From an uncultured Bacteroidota bacterium (GTDB lineage Bacteria; Bacteroidota; Bacteroidia; Flavobacteriales_F; PHOS-HE28), in NCBI GenBank assembly GCA_902826215.1, contig CADEDY010000008.1:62001-126000 (forward strand): DNA of 64,000 nucleotides, written 5' to 3'. Each line of letters begins with the position of its first letter. Position 1 is the first letter of the stretch. The notes beneath the pieces are model-generated. The model worked only from the letters and a program-made list of their open reading frames with translations, made no database searches and was not told where the DNA came from. Of this stretch, positions 36,121 through 46,316 are shown piece after piece. The translations under genes and the position numbers were made by a program.

Positions 36121-38514
36121 ATGTTCAGGCGGATCGTGTTCCTTTCCTTCGCTCTGTTCCTAGGCCTATCATCCAACGCACAAACGAACGTCAATTTCGT
36201 TGGTCAACTGTCCTATCAGCAGTTGCGCAACAGCGATCTGGCCAACATCTGGGGATACACCGATGAGTTCGGAACCGAGTATGCCCTGGTAGGCGTGAAT
36301 GGGGAAGGAGGGAATACAGGAGGGATCTCGGTGGTGGATCTCAGCGATCCAGCTGATCCACTGGAGGTCTTCTTTCTTCCCGGTCCTACCTCCATCTGGC
36401 GCGAGATCAAAGTGTGGGATGACCATGCGTACATCACCACGGAAGCGAATGGTGGCGGATTGACCATTGTGGACCTTTCTCCGCTGCCGCAAAGCACCGA
36501 TCTACCATCCACCGTCTTCCTCGGGGAGGATTGGGATACTTCCCACGCGCTTTTCATCGATGAGAATGGAAGGCTCTTCCTCTTCGGTGCGAATACGGGA
36601 AATGGCGGGGCGATCATGTACGACCTTGCGCAGGACCCCATGGCTCCTGTAGAAGTGGGCCGTTATGATCCGTCCTACATCCACGATGGATATGCTCGCG
36701 GCGATACGCTCTACGCCGGTCACATCATCAACGGCTATTTCACCATCGTTGATGTTTCGGATCCTTCCGTTCCCGTTTTGCTCGGCCAACGGAGCACACC
36801 GAATTTCTTCACACACAACGTGTGGCTGGACGATAGTGGAGATCATCTGTTCACCACGGATGAACGGGAGAATGCCTATGTCGCTTCCTATGATATCAGT
36901 GATCCATCGGATATCCAGTTCTTGGACAAACTCCAGAGCGACCCTGGCTCCAACGCGATACCGCACAATACCTATTGGCTGCCCGGAGGCTATGTGGTGC
37001 AGAGCTATTACACCTACGGCGTCAGTATCTACGATGCCTCCCGTCCGGACAACCTTGTGGAAGTGGGCCACTACGATACCTCGCCCGTGAGTGGTGGAGG
37101 TTTCTTCGGCGCTTGGGGCGTCTATCCTTTCTTCAACTCCGGCCGCTTGATCATCTCCGATATCGAGGAAGGACTTTTCGTGTTGGACCCGACCTATGTG
37201 CGCGCGTGTTGGTTGGAAGGTTCCATCACCGATGCTGTATCCAGTGTTCCCGTCAATCAGGCGACACTATCGATCAGTGGTACCACATCCACGGCGATCA
37301 CCGGTTTCGATGGCGCTTATGGGACGGGGTATGTTGAACCGGGGACGTTCACAGTTACGGTCGCAGCCCCTGGTTATTTCCCAGCCACGGTCACGGGAGT
37401 TGTACTTGAAACTGGCGTGGTGACGCTGTTGGACGTACAATTGGACCCTTTGCCCACCTATTCGGTCTCAGGTAGGGTCCGTACCACAGGCACGAACGCA
37501 GGTGTGCCCGGCGCTCAGGTTTGGATGAAGAACAACACCTACACCTTCCAGACCCTGTCCGATGCCGATGGCAACTTCTCCTTTCCTGCTGTCTATTCGG
37601 GCAGCTATGTGGTCGATTGCGGGCAATGGGGTTGGCACAATGCGTGCCCTCCGGATCAAGTCGTGGGCGAGAGCGACATCGCGAATTGGATTATCGACCT
37701 CGATCCGGGCTATGCCGACGATTTCGCGCTGGACCAGAACTGGCAGGTGCAGACCACTGCGGCGCGCGGAGCATGGACCCGTGGCGATCCGGCAGGTACC
37801 ATGTTCGAAGGTCAGCGAGCGAATCCGGAGGATGACGTGACGGATGATTGCCGAGCACAGGCCTTCATTACCGGCAACAGCGGCGGTAACCCAAGCTCCG
37901 ACGATGTCGATGAGGGCGGAACCTTGCTCACGTCACCGGTCTTCGATGCTACAGGCATGGAGGATCCCCACATCCGTTTCGCCTATTGGTTCTTCAATGC
38001 GGGAGGCAGTTTGCCGGTGGATGATGCCTTGGTGATCTCTCTGACCGACGGCACCGATACGGTCGCCATCCAGACCACAACAGCACCCGGTGCGGTGAAC
38101 TTCTCGGCTTGGCGATACAGCAACATCCGTATTGCTGATCATTTGGTACCGAACACCACCATGCGCCTCTTGGTCTATACCGCTGACGAAGCTCCCAATG
38201 GACACTTGGTTGAAGCCGGCTTCGATGACTTTTCGGTGGTGCCCAATGCGACGGTGGGCATCGCGGGAACACCCAACGCAGCAGCCTTCGAACTTTGGCC
38301 CAATCCAGCAGCGGATAGGTTGAACATCCGACTTCCACAAGGGGAGGAGGCAATGGTCGACATGCTGGATGTTGCAGGACGGGTCGTCCTCACTGGATCC
38401 CGAACTCGCGGTGGCCTCTTACAACTCGGCGTTACACTGCCTTCGGGAACCTACATCGTCCGCGCAACTGGCATGAGCAGAACGTACACGCGTCGCGTGG
38501 TGATCTCGAACTAG
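36121..38514 (+). CDS. Choice-of-anchor B / LVIVD-repeat protein with T9SS domain
   Basis: 797 residues from ATG 36121. An ATG 15 nt earlier is in frame but lies within about 5 nt of a TAACTTGG box, where the transcript should start. After the signal peptide (MFRRIVFLSFALFLGLSSNAQ), residues 22-360 are beta-propeller-like LVIVD repeats: GISVVDLSDPADPLEV, GLTIVDLSPLP, YFTIVDVSDPSVPVL. This is the choice-of-anchor B region. Two carboxypeptidase-regulatory-like domains follow (about 365-440 and 445-510), then a jelly-roll-like domain (near 540-710), and the T9SS type A domain (FELWPNPAADRLNI ... TYTRRVVISN). Exported and surface-linked; ligand unknown. The stop lies 7 bp from that of the convergent TPR gene. 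Confidence 0.85.
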   Translation: MFRRIVFLSFALFLGLSSNAQTNVNFVGQLSYQQLRNSDLANIWGYTDEFGTEYALVGVNGEGGNTGGISVVDLSDPADPLEVFFLPGPTSIWREIKVWDDHAYITTEANGGGLTIVDLSPLPQSTDLPSTVFLGEDWDTSHALFIDENGRLFLFGANTGNGGAIMYDLAQDPMAPVEVGRYDPSYIHDGYARGDTLYAGHIINGYFTIVDVSDPSVPVLLGQRSTPNFFTHNVWLDDSGDHLFTTDERENAYVASYDISDPSDIQFLDKLQSDPGSNAIPHNTYWLPGGYVVQSYYTYGVSIYDASRPDNLVEVGHYDTSPVSGGGFFGAWGVYPFFNSGRLIISDIEEGLFVLDPTYVRACWLEGSITDAVSSVPVNQATLSISGTTSTAITGFDGAYGTGYVEPGTFTVTVAAPGYFPATVTGVVLETGVVTLLDVQLDPLPTYSVSGRVRTTGTNAGVPGAQVWMKNNTYTFQTLSDADGNFSFPAVYSGSYVVDCGQWGWHNACPPDQVVGESDIANWIIDLDPGYADDFALDQNWQVQTTAARGAWTRGDPAGTMFEGQRANPEDDVTDDCRAQAFITGNSGGNPSSDDVDEGGTLLTSPVFDATGMEDPHIRFAYWFFNAGGSLPVDDALVISLTDGTDTVAIQTTTAPGAVNFSAWRYSNIRIADHLVPNTTMRLLVYTADEAPNGHLVEAGFDDFSVVPNATVGIAGTPNAAAFELWPNPAADRLNIRLPQGEEAMVDMLDVAGRVVLTGSRTRGGLLQLGVTLPSGTYIVRATGMSRTYTRRVVISN

Positions 38515-38521
38515 CGCGGGA

Positions 38522-39499
38522 TCACCTCCCTTTCTTGGGAAGTGTGCCACTGTCACAGTTCTCCTTGATCAGCCGTTCCACCTCTGGAACACCTCCCAAG
38601 GCTTTCGCAAGGGTCAGGTCTTCACAGGCTTTCGCCCGGTCGCCTTTTCGCAACCGCAACATGGCACGTGTGCGCAACGCGAATGGATTAGCAGGGTAGA
38701 AGCGAAGGCTGCGCTCAATATCCGACCAAGCCTCTTGATCGTTGCCGAGCATCATGCTCACGTAAGCCCGATTGCTCAATGCAACCGGCTCGTCCTTGTC
38801 AATGGACAGTGCTTCTTGGATCATGGTCATGGCCTCGTCGTAACGCCCTAACTGCGTCAATTCGAAGCCGCGGTTGCTCCAATGGCCGACCTGGCCGGGC
38901 TCCAATACGCAGAGCTTTTCCAAAATGTGCAAAGCATCCTCGTGCCGTCCTTCTTGATCGTACAAGCGACCCAGGGTCTTCAGAACCTCAGGGTCCGTGG
39001 GTGTTCCCGCTACACCTTGCTCCAGGTCATCGATCGCTTGTGAATAACGCTTCAGTTGGCTGCGAGCTTCGCCACGAACCACCAGGGCTTGTGCTTTCAG
39101 CAATGGTTGTGTCGCAAAGTCGTGTGCCTTGGTTGCATGATACTCTGCGGCAGTGGGGTCCTCCGCGCGCAGCGCGTACAGCGCACGCTGGTAATGGGCG
39201 GTGGCCGAAGTGCTGTCCTTCCGGAGCGCCTGTTCCACATCAAGAATGAACCGATCCATGCGGTCCATCATGTACCACGCCTTCGCTCGAGCCAGGTAGC
39301 TGTTCGCACTAGGGTCCGAAGCGATGGCTTTCTCGTAATACTCCACGGCGCGTTGGGGCTTCTCCAAGCGCAACAGGGAATCGCCTTTCAGGATCAGGAT
39401 CCTCGCGTCCTGAGCGAAGCAGCTGGTCACCCCGATGCCCCCAACCAGAGCGCTGAGAAGCAAGGCAATAAGACGCAACTTGAAAAGGTCGACGAACAT
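38522..39499 (-). CDS. TPR-repeat protein, exported
   Basis: 325 residues from ATG 39499 (MFVDLFKLRLIALLLSALVGGIGVTSC); a longer reading upstream is not supported because a -7 box lies between. The N-terminus is a signal peptide, possibly a lipoprotein signal (Cys27 in VTSC). The rest is helical tetratricopeptide repeats, about eight, with the usual small residue at position 8 and Ala at 20, for example PQRAVEYYEKAIASDPSANS and GRYDEAMTMIQEALSIDKDE. TPR solenoids mediate protein-protein contacts. It follows tsaD by 65 bp on the same strand, with its own TACCTTTG promoter box. Confidence 0.8.
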   Translation of the reverse strand: MFVDLFKLRLIALLLSALVGGIGVTSCFAQDARILILKGDSLLRLEKPQRAVEYYEKAIASDPSANSYLARAKAWYMMDRMDRFILDVEQALRKDSTSATAHYQRALYALRAEDPTAAEYHATKAHDFATQPLLKAQALVVRGEARSQLKRYSQAIDDLEQGVAGTPTDPEVLKTLGRLYDQEGRHEDALHILEKLCVLEPGQVGHWSNRGFELTQLGRYDEAMTMIQEALSIDKDEPVALSNRAYVSMMLGNDQEAWSDIERSLRFYPANPFALRTRAMLRLRKGDRAKACEDLTLAKALGGVPEVERLIKENCDSGTLPKKGR

Positions 39500-39509
39500 G
39501 AATGGGCCG

Positions 39510-39517
39510 CAAAGGTA
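39510..39517 (-). promoter_or_regulatory. -7 box of the TPR gene
   Basis: TACCTTTG on the minus strand, a full TAnnTTTG match, ends 10 nt before the ATG at 39499; the leader would be a few nucleotides at most. Confidence 0.6.
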
Positions 39518-39564
39518 GCTGGTCTCACCGTGTGCGGGATGACGGAGGAGTACACCGGACATGT

Positions 39565-40578
39565 TCAACGTGGATGCGGCACGGTGTCCATCGTCGCGAA
39601 TTGCCCGGCTTGGAACAAGAAATGACCGGCGATGGCGACCATCGCGCCATTGTCCGTGCAATACACGGGTGGCGGAATGAACACGGCCCATCCTTCCCGG
39701 TCCCCAAGGCTCTGCAATTGCTCGCGCAACGCGCTGTTGGCGCTCACACCGCCGGACATGGCGATGCTCGAGATGTTCAACGTCCGGCCAGCCTTCTGCA
39801 CTTTGCGCAGGACGATGTCGATGATGCATTGCTGAAGTGATGCGCAGAGGTGTGGCAATTCCCGTTCCACGAACGCATCCTCCTTCGATACACCACGCTT
39901 CACCAGGTCGTTGAAGGCCGTCTTCACCCCGCTGAAGCTCATGTCATACCCTTTGATGCCGGGCGCGGGAAGTTTGTACCGCTTGGTATCGCCTCCTTTG
40001 GCATTCAGGTCGATCAGCGGCCCGCCGGGGTACGGCAGACCAAGCACCTTCGCGCCTTTGTCGAAGGCTTCTCCGGCGGCATCGTCCAACGTGGTGCCCA
40101 GCACTTCCATGTCCAGAGGGCCTCGGATCAGGACGATCAACGTGTGGCCACCGCTCACGGTGAGGTTCAAGAACGGGAATGCAGGCACCGGACGGTCGGA
40201 ACCATCTTGGATGAAATGGGCCAGCACATGGGCCTTCATATGGTCCACGGCGATCAACGGGACACCCAAAGCTTGAGCATACGACCGTGCGAAACAGGTA
40301 CCTACCAGCAAAGCGCCTATCAGTCCCGGTCCTTGTGTGAAAGCAACAGCCGAAAGATCGGATCCAATCACGCCCGCCTCATTCAGCGCCTCGTGCACCA
40401 CCGGAACGATGTGCTCCTGATGGGCACGGCTGGCCAATTCAGGAACCACTCCGCCCCAGTGCCGGTGTACATCCTGCCCGGCGATCACGTTGGAGCGCAC
40501 TACGCCATCAATAAGTACCGACGCTGCGGTCTCATCGCAAGAGCTTTCGATGCCAAGTATGATGGTAGGGCCGGACAA
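39565..40578 (-). CDS. tsaD: tRNA N6-threonylcarbamoyladenosine transferase TsaD
   Basis: 337 residues, standard length. ILGIESSCDETAASV is the ASKHA-fold first motif; HMKAH (His113, His117) supplies the metal ligands; SGGHT and GEAFDKGAKVLGLPYPGG bind nucleotide; SGGVSANSALR closes the site and the late CTDNGAMVA supplies the metal Asp. TsaD transfers the threonylcarbamoyl group from the adenylate made by TsaC to A37 of tRNAs that read ANN codons, working with TsaB and TsaE (not in this window). The start appears to be TTG at 40578; no in-frame ATG precedes GIESS. Divergent from tamB with 38 bp between the starts. Confidence 0.96.
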   Translation of the reverse strand: MSGPTIILGIESSCDETAASVLIDGVVRSNVIAGQDVHRHWGGVVPELASRAHQEHIVPVVHEALNEAGVIGSDLSAVAFTQGPGLIGALLVGTCFARSYAQALGVPLIAVDHMKAHVLAHFIQDGSDRPVPAFPFLNLTVSGGHTLIVLIRGPLDMEVLGTTLDDAAGEAFDKGAKVLGLPYPGGPLIDLNAKGGDTKRYKLPAPGIKGYDMSFSGVKTAFNDLVKRGVSKEDAFVERELPHLCASLQQCIIDIVLRKVQKAGRTLNISSIAMSGGVSANSALREQLQSLGDREGWAVFIPPPVYCTDNGAMVAIAGHFLFQAGQFATMDTVPHPR

Positions 40579-40591
40579 TGCGGGGCGAGGC

Positions 40592-40599
40592 TACTTTTG
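40592..40599 (+). promoter_or_regulatory. -7 box upstream of the TamB-like gene
   Basis: TACTTTTG, a full TAnnTTTG match, ends 17 nt before the proposed TTG start at 40617, in the narrow gap to tsaD. Confidence 0.55.
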
Positions 40600-40616
40600 G
40601 GCGCTAGGCCCGTTCC

Positions 40617-43600
40617 TTGCAAGGGAAGGGCAAAACTACGAGGAAGCTGGCAGCACACCCCCTATACAAATGGACAGGACGTGTGGTGCGCTGGATCGGC
40701 GTTCTGCTTCTGGCGTTCGCCATTCTGGTGGTCGCAGCCGGACTATTGCTGCTGTGGCCACCTGTCCAGAACCGCGTCGTGCATTGGCTCAGCACCGAAG
40801 CCTCCGAGACCTTGGGAACCGATGTTCGGGTGGGTCGCGTGTTGCTTTCGCCATGGGGGCAGTTCCTGCTCGAGGATGTGTACATCGCTGATCTGGATCG
40901 GGATACGCTGTTCGCTGCCGATGTCATCCGCGTGAAAGCACTACGGGTCCATCCCCGGGCCAAGGTCATTGCTGTAGGTGGATTTGAATTGAACGGTTCC
41001 CGTTTCGCCCTGCGCACACCAAAAGGAGGGACGAAGAGCAACCTCACTCTGCTTTTGGACAAGTTGGCCAGCGCGGATACGACGTCCTCCGATGCGAGTT
41101 GGCGTGTTCGGTGCAAGCGGTTCGCCATCGAGGATCTGCACTTCTCCTTCCACAACACCAACACCGAACCGATTCCTTTTGGCGTTGATTTCGAGCATGT
41201 GGATGTCACCCATGCGCACATCGCGGGACGCGACCTTTCCGTTGAAGGCGACTCCATCCGGGCACGGCTCTTCCGCTTCCAGCTTCACGAGCGCAGCGGG
41301 CTTGATGTGGATGAACTCAGCGGTATGGTGGCCCTGAGCGGCCGTGGTATCCATGTGGACGGATTGAAGCTGGCCACACCCTCATCCGAAGCAGAAGGTG
41401 AACTCACCTTCACCACCGAAGCTTGGGTGGATTACAACGATTTCAACGACCGCGTGAACATGCGGTTGGATCTGGACACGGCGCTGATCGACTTTTCGGA
41501 TATCGCCTACTTCGCCCCGGAGCTTGAAGGGATCAAGTATCCCGTTCGGATCAGTGGTCGGGTGCGGGGAACAGTCGCGGAGCTGAAGGGGCGAGGGCTC
41601 AACGTCGGCTTCGGGGATCATTCGCGGTTCATCGGAAGTGCTGAGTTCAGCGGTTTACCCGATATCGCCAACACGTTCATGATCGTGGACGTGAACGACC
41701 TGGTCACCGACCATTCCGACCTCTCCAAGCTGCCGTTACCTCCGTTCACATCTGGTGAAACGCTCGAACTTCCCAGCGAGGCGAAGGAACTGGGTCGCAT
41801 CGGCTTTTCCGGGAATTTCACGGGCTTCACACGGGCCTTCACGGCGTATGGACGTACAACGACCAACGTGGGCAATGTGAATACCGATATCAGCTACGAG
41901 CGGGATACGATCACCGAGGTCTTCACCATTGCGGGCCGTGTGATCACAGAGGGCGTGGATCTCGGGCCATTGATCGGTACCTCTACGTTGGGTCCGCTCG
42001 CCGCGAACGTTCGATTGAAGGCAAGTGGAAAGTCGTTCAGAGCATTGAAGGCCGACCTCGATGGCACATTGCCCTTGCTTACCGTGAACCGAAAGGCGAT
42101 CACAGGCATTACGCTGAATGGCCATTTGGAGAAGAACCTCTTCAACGGTGAACTCGACACGCACGACGAGGACCTGCGTATGCACTTCAAAGGGTTGGCC
42201 GACCTACGCGGTCGATGGCCCTTGGTTGACTTCACCGCCGAGGTGGGGCATATGGACCTGTACGCCTTGGGTGTGGTGGAGAAGCCGGGATACAATTCCT
42301 TGCAACTGGATATCAAAGCCGATGGTAGGCTTTCGCCGGATAGCTTGTTGGGCACACTGGCGTTGCGAGATATCTCGTATTGCGTGGGTGCGGACGAGCA
42401 TGACCTCGGTGATGTGTTCATCCGCAGTGGGCGCGAATTCGGGCAGAATATCCTCGAACTGACAAGCGATGCGGTTTCGGCACGGGTGGAAGGGACTTTC
42501 CTCCCGACGCGACTGGTGGAACTGACCACGAATACGGTCTATAGCGTGTTCCCCGCGTTGCGGAACGATGTCGTTTACACCCAAGCCGAACAGCATTTCA
42601 CCTTCGAGGTCGTCACCGGCAACACCGGACCGGTGCTCGATCTCTTTGCGCCGTCCTTGTCGATCGATCCAGGTGCAACGGTGACCGGTGCACTGGACAG
42701 TCGTTCGTTCGATATCGACCTCACCGCAAAGATCCCTTCGATAAGCTACGGAACCTCGCGTTTCGATAGTGTTGAAGTGATCATGGACAAGACCTTGGAT
42801 GTGCTTGCCTTCTCGGTGAACAGCACCCGACAGACCTTCAAGGACAGCACGTGGTTCAGTGGCTCCTCGGCGACCGGTATCGTCTATCAGGATGAAGTGG
42901 AAGCGGCTTTGGGTTGGCGGAGTTCCAACAGCGGCACCAATGGTCAACTTGACGTTGTAGGCCAAGTGCGCGGGACACGTTCCATGGACCTTGACCTCTT
43001 GCCTTCCACGTTGTTCTTCGGGCGCGGGAACTGGGCCAATACGAGTACCGCACACTTCCGCATCGACTCCTCTGAAGTTGCTCTGGATTCGCTCGTCCTC
43101 TTGAATGCTGATCAGCGGTTGGCTTTGGGAGGGGCCTTGTCGCGAGATCCTTCCAAGGCGATGAACTTCGACCTGCTCAATGTGCGGTTGGAGAACATCG
43201 CTCCGCTCGTGAACGGCCCATTGCTGCAAGGCGCGGTCACCGGCGACGGTCGTGTGTTCGATGTCTACGGAGCCACGTATCTCACGAGCTACTTGTGTGC
43301 AGATAGCGTGCGGATCAAGGACAAGCCCGTCGGCGATATCAAATTCAACGCGGGCTGGTCCGAAGGGCAGGGAAGCATCGACCTGAATGGTGAACTCACA
43401 CGTGGGCCGATCAAGGCCTTGGATTTCTTCGGACGATTGGAGCCCCAGAAGGAGAACAAACTGAGCTTGGATCTCGTGTTCGATCGCTTCGATCTGGCGT
43501 TCATCGAGCCCTACCTGCCAGGATCATTGAGGGATATACAAGGTCTGGTGACCGGTACGGTGGATGTTACTGGCACCTTGGCCGAGCCGCTCGTGAACGG

Positions 43601-45077
43601 CGTATTGGACATGGAGGATGCCGGCCTTCGGATCGACTACCTGAACACACTTTACACCTTCACCCATCAAGTGAAGATCGCACCCGATATGTTCGCCCTG
43701 GACCTGGTGACCCTGCGCGATGAAGAGGGCAATACAGCACGGATCGGCGGCACCATTCTGCACAAAGGATTGAGCGATTGGAACTTCAACGTTTGGGGTG
43801 AGATGAATAACCTGATGGTCATGAACACCTCGCTCGCCGAGAACTCCCTGTACTACGGCAAGGCGTATGCGAACGGGGAACTTGAAGTGAGCGGAAGCAT
43901 CGACCTGTTGGAGATCACGCTCGATGCCAGCACCGGACCCGGTACCGATATCCATTTTCCACTTGGCGGAAGCACGGAGGTCTCCGACTTCGGCTTCATC
44001 CGTTTCGCTACTTCGGACAGCGCGGAGGTGGACGAGCAACTCGTCGATCTCAGTGGGGTCACCCTGGATATGAAGGTGCACGTTACACCCGATGCACATT
44101 TCGAGTTGATATTCGACCCCAAGATCGGCGACATCATGGCCGGCCGTGGTCGTGGCGACATCGAGATGAACGTGAGCCAGGCTGGTGACTTCCGCATGCT
44201 TGGTCAGGTTGAACTCACCGAAGGCGATTACCTCTTCACCCTGCGGAACGTGGTGAACAAGCGGTTCACCGTAGTGCCCGGTGGACGGATCGTGTGGTTC
44301 GGTGATCCCTTCGATGCGCAGTTGGATATTCAGGCTACCTACCGGGTACGGGCGCCCTTGTACGATATCATGTACGAGAAGAACGAAGCTTACAAGAAGC
44401 GTGTTCCGGTGGATGTTGTGATGCGGTTGCGCGACAAGCTCATGAATCCGTCCATCGGATTTGAAGTGCGCATGCCGACCGTGGACGAGAACGTACGCAC
44501 ACAGGTGAACAGCGTTCTGAGTACCGAGCAGGAATTGAACAAGCAGGTCTTCGCCTTGATGGTGGTGAATCGCTTCGTTCAGCCCCAGAGCTACACCGGC
44601 GGGGGGGCACCAAGTGAAACGGCCAACTTCTTCGGTACCACCGGAAGCGAATTGCTCAGCAACCAGATCAGCAACTGGCTCTCGAAGCTGAGCGATGATT
44701 TCGACCTCGGGGTGAACTATCGACCCGGCGACAACATCACGCAGGATGAGGTGGAAGTGGCGCTCAGTACCCAACTCCTCAACGAGCGGTTGCTGCTCAG
44801 TACCAACGTGGGCGTGAGTTCCGGTGCCCAACGAAGCACAACGAACAACCAGATCATCGGTGACTTCCAATTGGAATACTTGCTTACTCCGGAAGGACGC
44901 TTAAGGGCCAAGGTCTTCAGCATCGGCAACGATCAGAACCTCACTGGCGCCAACCAATCGTTGACCACACAAGGCGCAGGTGTCGCGTACCGAGAAGAGT
45001 TCAGCACGTGGGGTGAGTTCTGGCAGAAGCTCTTGAACAACTTCCGCAAGGACGAGAACGACCGGAAGTTCAACTGA
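40617..45077 (+). CDS. tamB: TamB-like translocation and assembly module protein (DUF490)
   Basis: 1486 residues from a probable TTG start; the nearest in-frame starts are also non-ATG. A short basic N-terminus (GKGKTTRKLAAHPLYK) precedes one TM anchor (about 24-46, IGVLLLAFAILVVAAGLLLL). The long periplasmic body is a beta-taco-like, AsmA-superfamily chain with alternating hydrophobic strands. The C-terminal DUF490 domain (about 1130-1470) has the family landmarks TEGDYLFTLRNVVNKRFTV, a PGGRIVWFGDPFDAQLDIQA strand and LSTQLLNERLLLSTNVGV. TamB-type proteins bridge the inner and outer membranes for lipid or protein transport. A G7 tract (44601-44607) falls near codon 1330. The stop codon abuts that of ribBA. 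Confidence 0.88.
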   Translation: MQGKGKTTRKLAAHPLYKWTGRVVRWIGVLLLAFAILVVAAGLLLLWPPVQNRVVHWLSTEASETLGTDVRVGRVLLSPWGQFLLEDVYIADLDRDTLFAADVIRVKALRVHPRAKVIAVGGFELNGSRFALRTPKGGTKSNLTLLLDKLASADTTSSDASWRVRCKRFAIEDLHFSFHNTNTEPIPFGVDFEHVDVTHAHIAGRDLSVEGDSIRARLFRFQLHERSGLDVDELSGMVALSGRGIHVDGLKLATPSSEAEGELTFTTEAWVDYNDFNDRVNMRLDLDTALIDFSDIAYFAPELEGIKYPVRISGRVRGTVAELKGRGLNVGFGDHSRFIGSAEFSGLPDIANTFMIVDVNDLVTDHSDLSKLPLPPFTSGETLELPSEAKELGRIGFSGNFTGFTRAFTAYGRTTTNVGNVNTDISYERDTITEVFTIAGRVITEGVDLGPLIGTSTLGPLAANVRLKASGKSFRALKADLDGTLPLLTVNRKAITGITLNGHLEKNLFNGELDTHDEDLRMHFKGLADLRGRWPLVDFTAEVGHMDLYALGVVEKPGYNSLQLDIKADGRLSPDSLLGTLALRDISYCVGADEHDLGDVFIRSGREFGQNILELTSDAVSARVEGTFLPTRLVELTTNTVYSVFPALRNDVVYTQAEQHFTFEVVTGNTGPVLDLFAPSLSIDPGATVTGALDSRSFDIDLTAKIPSISYGTSRFDSVEVIMDKTLDVLAFSVNSTRQTFKDSTWFSGSSATGIVYQDEVEAALGWRSSNSGTNGQLDVVGQVRGTRSMDLDLLPSTLFFGRGNWANTSTAHFRIDSSEVALDSLVLLNADQRLALGGALSRDPSKAMNFDLLNVRLENIAPLVNGPLLQGAVTGDGRVFDVYGATYLTSYLCADSVRIKDKPVGDIKFNAGWSEGQGSIDLNGELTRGPIKALDFFGRLEPQKENKLSLDLVFDRFDLAFIEPYLPGSLRDIQGLVTGTVDVTGTLAEPLVNGVLDMEDAGLRIDYLNTLYTFTHQVKIAPDMFALDLVTLRDEEGNTARIGGTILHKGLSDWNFNVWGEMNNLMVMNTSLAENSLYYGKAYANGELEVSGSIDLLEITLDASTGPGTDIHFPLGGSTEVSDFGFIRFATSDSAEVDEQLVDLSGVTLDMKVHVTPDAHFELIFDPKIGDIMAGRGRGDIEMNVSQAGDFRMLGQVELTEGDYLFTLRNVVNKRFTVVPGGRIVWFGDPFDAQLDIQATYRVRAPLYDIMYEKNEAYKKRVPVDVVMRLRDKLMNPSIGFEVRMPTVDENVRTQVNSVLSTEQELNKQVFALMVVNRFVQPQSYTGGGAPSETANFFGTTGSELLSNQISNWLSKLSDDFDLGVNYRPGDNITQDEVEVALSTQLLNERLLLSTNVGVSSGAQRSTTNNQIIGDFQLEYLLTPEGRLRAKVFSIGNDQNLTGANQSLTTQGAGVAYREEFSTWGEFWQKLLNNFRKDENDRKFN

Positions 45078-46310
45078 TCACAAGTCCTCCAGGCCCAGGT
45101 GGTGGCCCATCTTCCTTTTCTTCGTGAGCAGGTAATCGCGGTTGTGCTTGTTCGGCGCGATCTCGATCGGGAGGTTCTCGACGATCTCAAGTCCGTAGCC
45201 TACCAGTCCGGTGCGCTTCTTCGGGTTGTTGGTGAGCAACCGCATCTTGCGCACACCGAGATCGTGCAGGATCTGTGCACCCACGCCGTAATCGCGGGCG
45301 TCCATATCGAAGCCGAGCATGAGGTTCGCTTCCACGGTATCCGCTCCGCGCTCCTGTAACTGATATGCTTTCAACTTGTTCAACAAGCCGATGCCACGAC
45401 CTTCCTGCTGCATGTACACGATCACACCGCGACCTTCCTTCTCGATGAGTTCCATGGCGCGATGCAATTGCGGTCCACAATCGCAACGGCACGATCCGAA
45501 GATGTCGCCGGTGACGCACGAGGAGTGCACGCGCACGAGTACCGGCTCCTCCGGCGTCCACGTGCCTTTGGTCAAAGCGAGGTGCTCTTCGCCGGTCGTG
45601 GTCTGTTTGTAGGCCACCAGTTCGAAGTCGCCGTATGCGGTCGGGAGTTTCACATCCACTTGACGCTCCACGATCCGCTCTTTTTGCATGCGGTAGGCCA
45701 CCAGGTCCTCGATGCTGATAAGCTTCAAGCCGAAACGCTTTGCGATGACACGTAGCTGTGGCAAGCGGGCCATGGAGCCGTCCTCGTTCATGATCTCCAC
45801 GATCAATCCGGCCGGTTCGAATCCTGCCAAACGAGCCAGATCCACGGCTGCTTCGGTATGCCCGGTGCGGCGCAATACACCACCGTTGCGGGCCTTCAAC
45901 GGAAAGATGTGTCCTGGGCGCGCAAGGTCCTCGCCCTTGGCAGCGGGGTCGATCAGGGCATACATGGTCTGCGAACGATCGCTGGCACTGATACCAGTGG
46001 TGGTGCCGCGACCTTTCACATCCACGCTCACCGTGAAAGGCGTTTCGTGCAAGGCGGTATTGTCCCGCACCATCAGGTCCAGGCCCAGTTGCTCGCAACG
46101 TTCTTCAGTGAGCGGTGCACAGATGAGACCCCGGCCGTGCATGGCCATGAAGTTGATGATCTCCGGTGTGCTGTTCCGAGCGGCCGTAACGAAGTCGCCT
46201 TCGTTCTCGCGGTCCTCGTCATCCACCACGATCACGACCTTGCCTTGTCGAATGTCCTCGACCGCGTCCTCGATGGTATCGAAGCCGATCTTTTCTTCTG
46301 TGGATCCCAT
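45078..46310 (-). CDS. ribBA: Bifunctional DHBP synthase / GTP cyclohydrolase II (RibBA)
   Basis: 410 residues from ATG 46310. The N-terminal RibB domain (1 to about 205) has [11 protein letters not shown] (the acidic metal loop), GLICAPLT and GHTEAAVDL; it converts ribulose 5-phosphate to 3,4-dihydroxy-2-butanone 4-phosphate. The C-terminal RibA domain (about 206-410) has the zinc cysteines in [15 protein letters not shown], the QQEGRGIGL catalytic region and [10 protein letters not shown]; it opens the GTP ring. Both supply riboflavin synthesis. It is probably the last gene of the lptF/glycosyltransferase directon (36-bp gap), but it has its own TACCTTTG box 6 nt upstream. Some bacterial fusions lack one activity; both sites look intact here. 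Confidence 0.95.
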   Translation of the reverse strand: MGSTEEKIGFDTIEDAVEDIRQGKVVIVVDDEDRENEGDFVTAARNSTPEIINFMAMHGRGLICAPLTEERCEQLGLDLMVRDNTALHETPFTVSVDVKGRGTTTGISASDRSQTMYALIDPAAKGEDLARPGHIFPLKARNGGVLRRTGHTEAAVDLARLAGFEPAGLIVEIMNEDGSMARLPQLRVIAKRFGLKLISIEDLVAYRMQKERIVERQVDVKLPTAYGDFELVAYKQTTTGEEHLALTKGTWTPEEPVLVRVHSSCVTGDIFGSCRCDCGPQLHRAMELIEKEGRGVIVYMQQEGRGIGLLNKLKAYQLQERGADTVEANLMLGFDMDARDYGVGAQILHDLGVRKMRLLTNNPKKRTGLVGYGLEIVENLPIEIAPNKHNRDYLLTKKRKMGHHLGLEDL

Positions 46311-46316
46311 GGAGCA

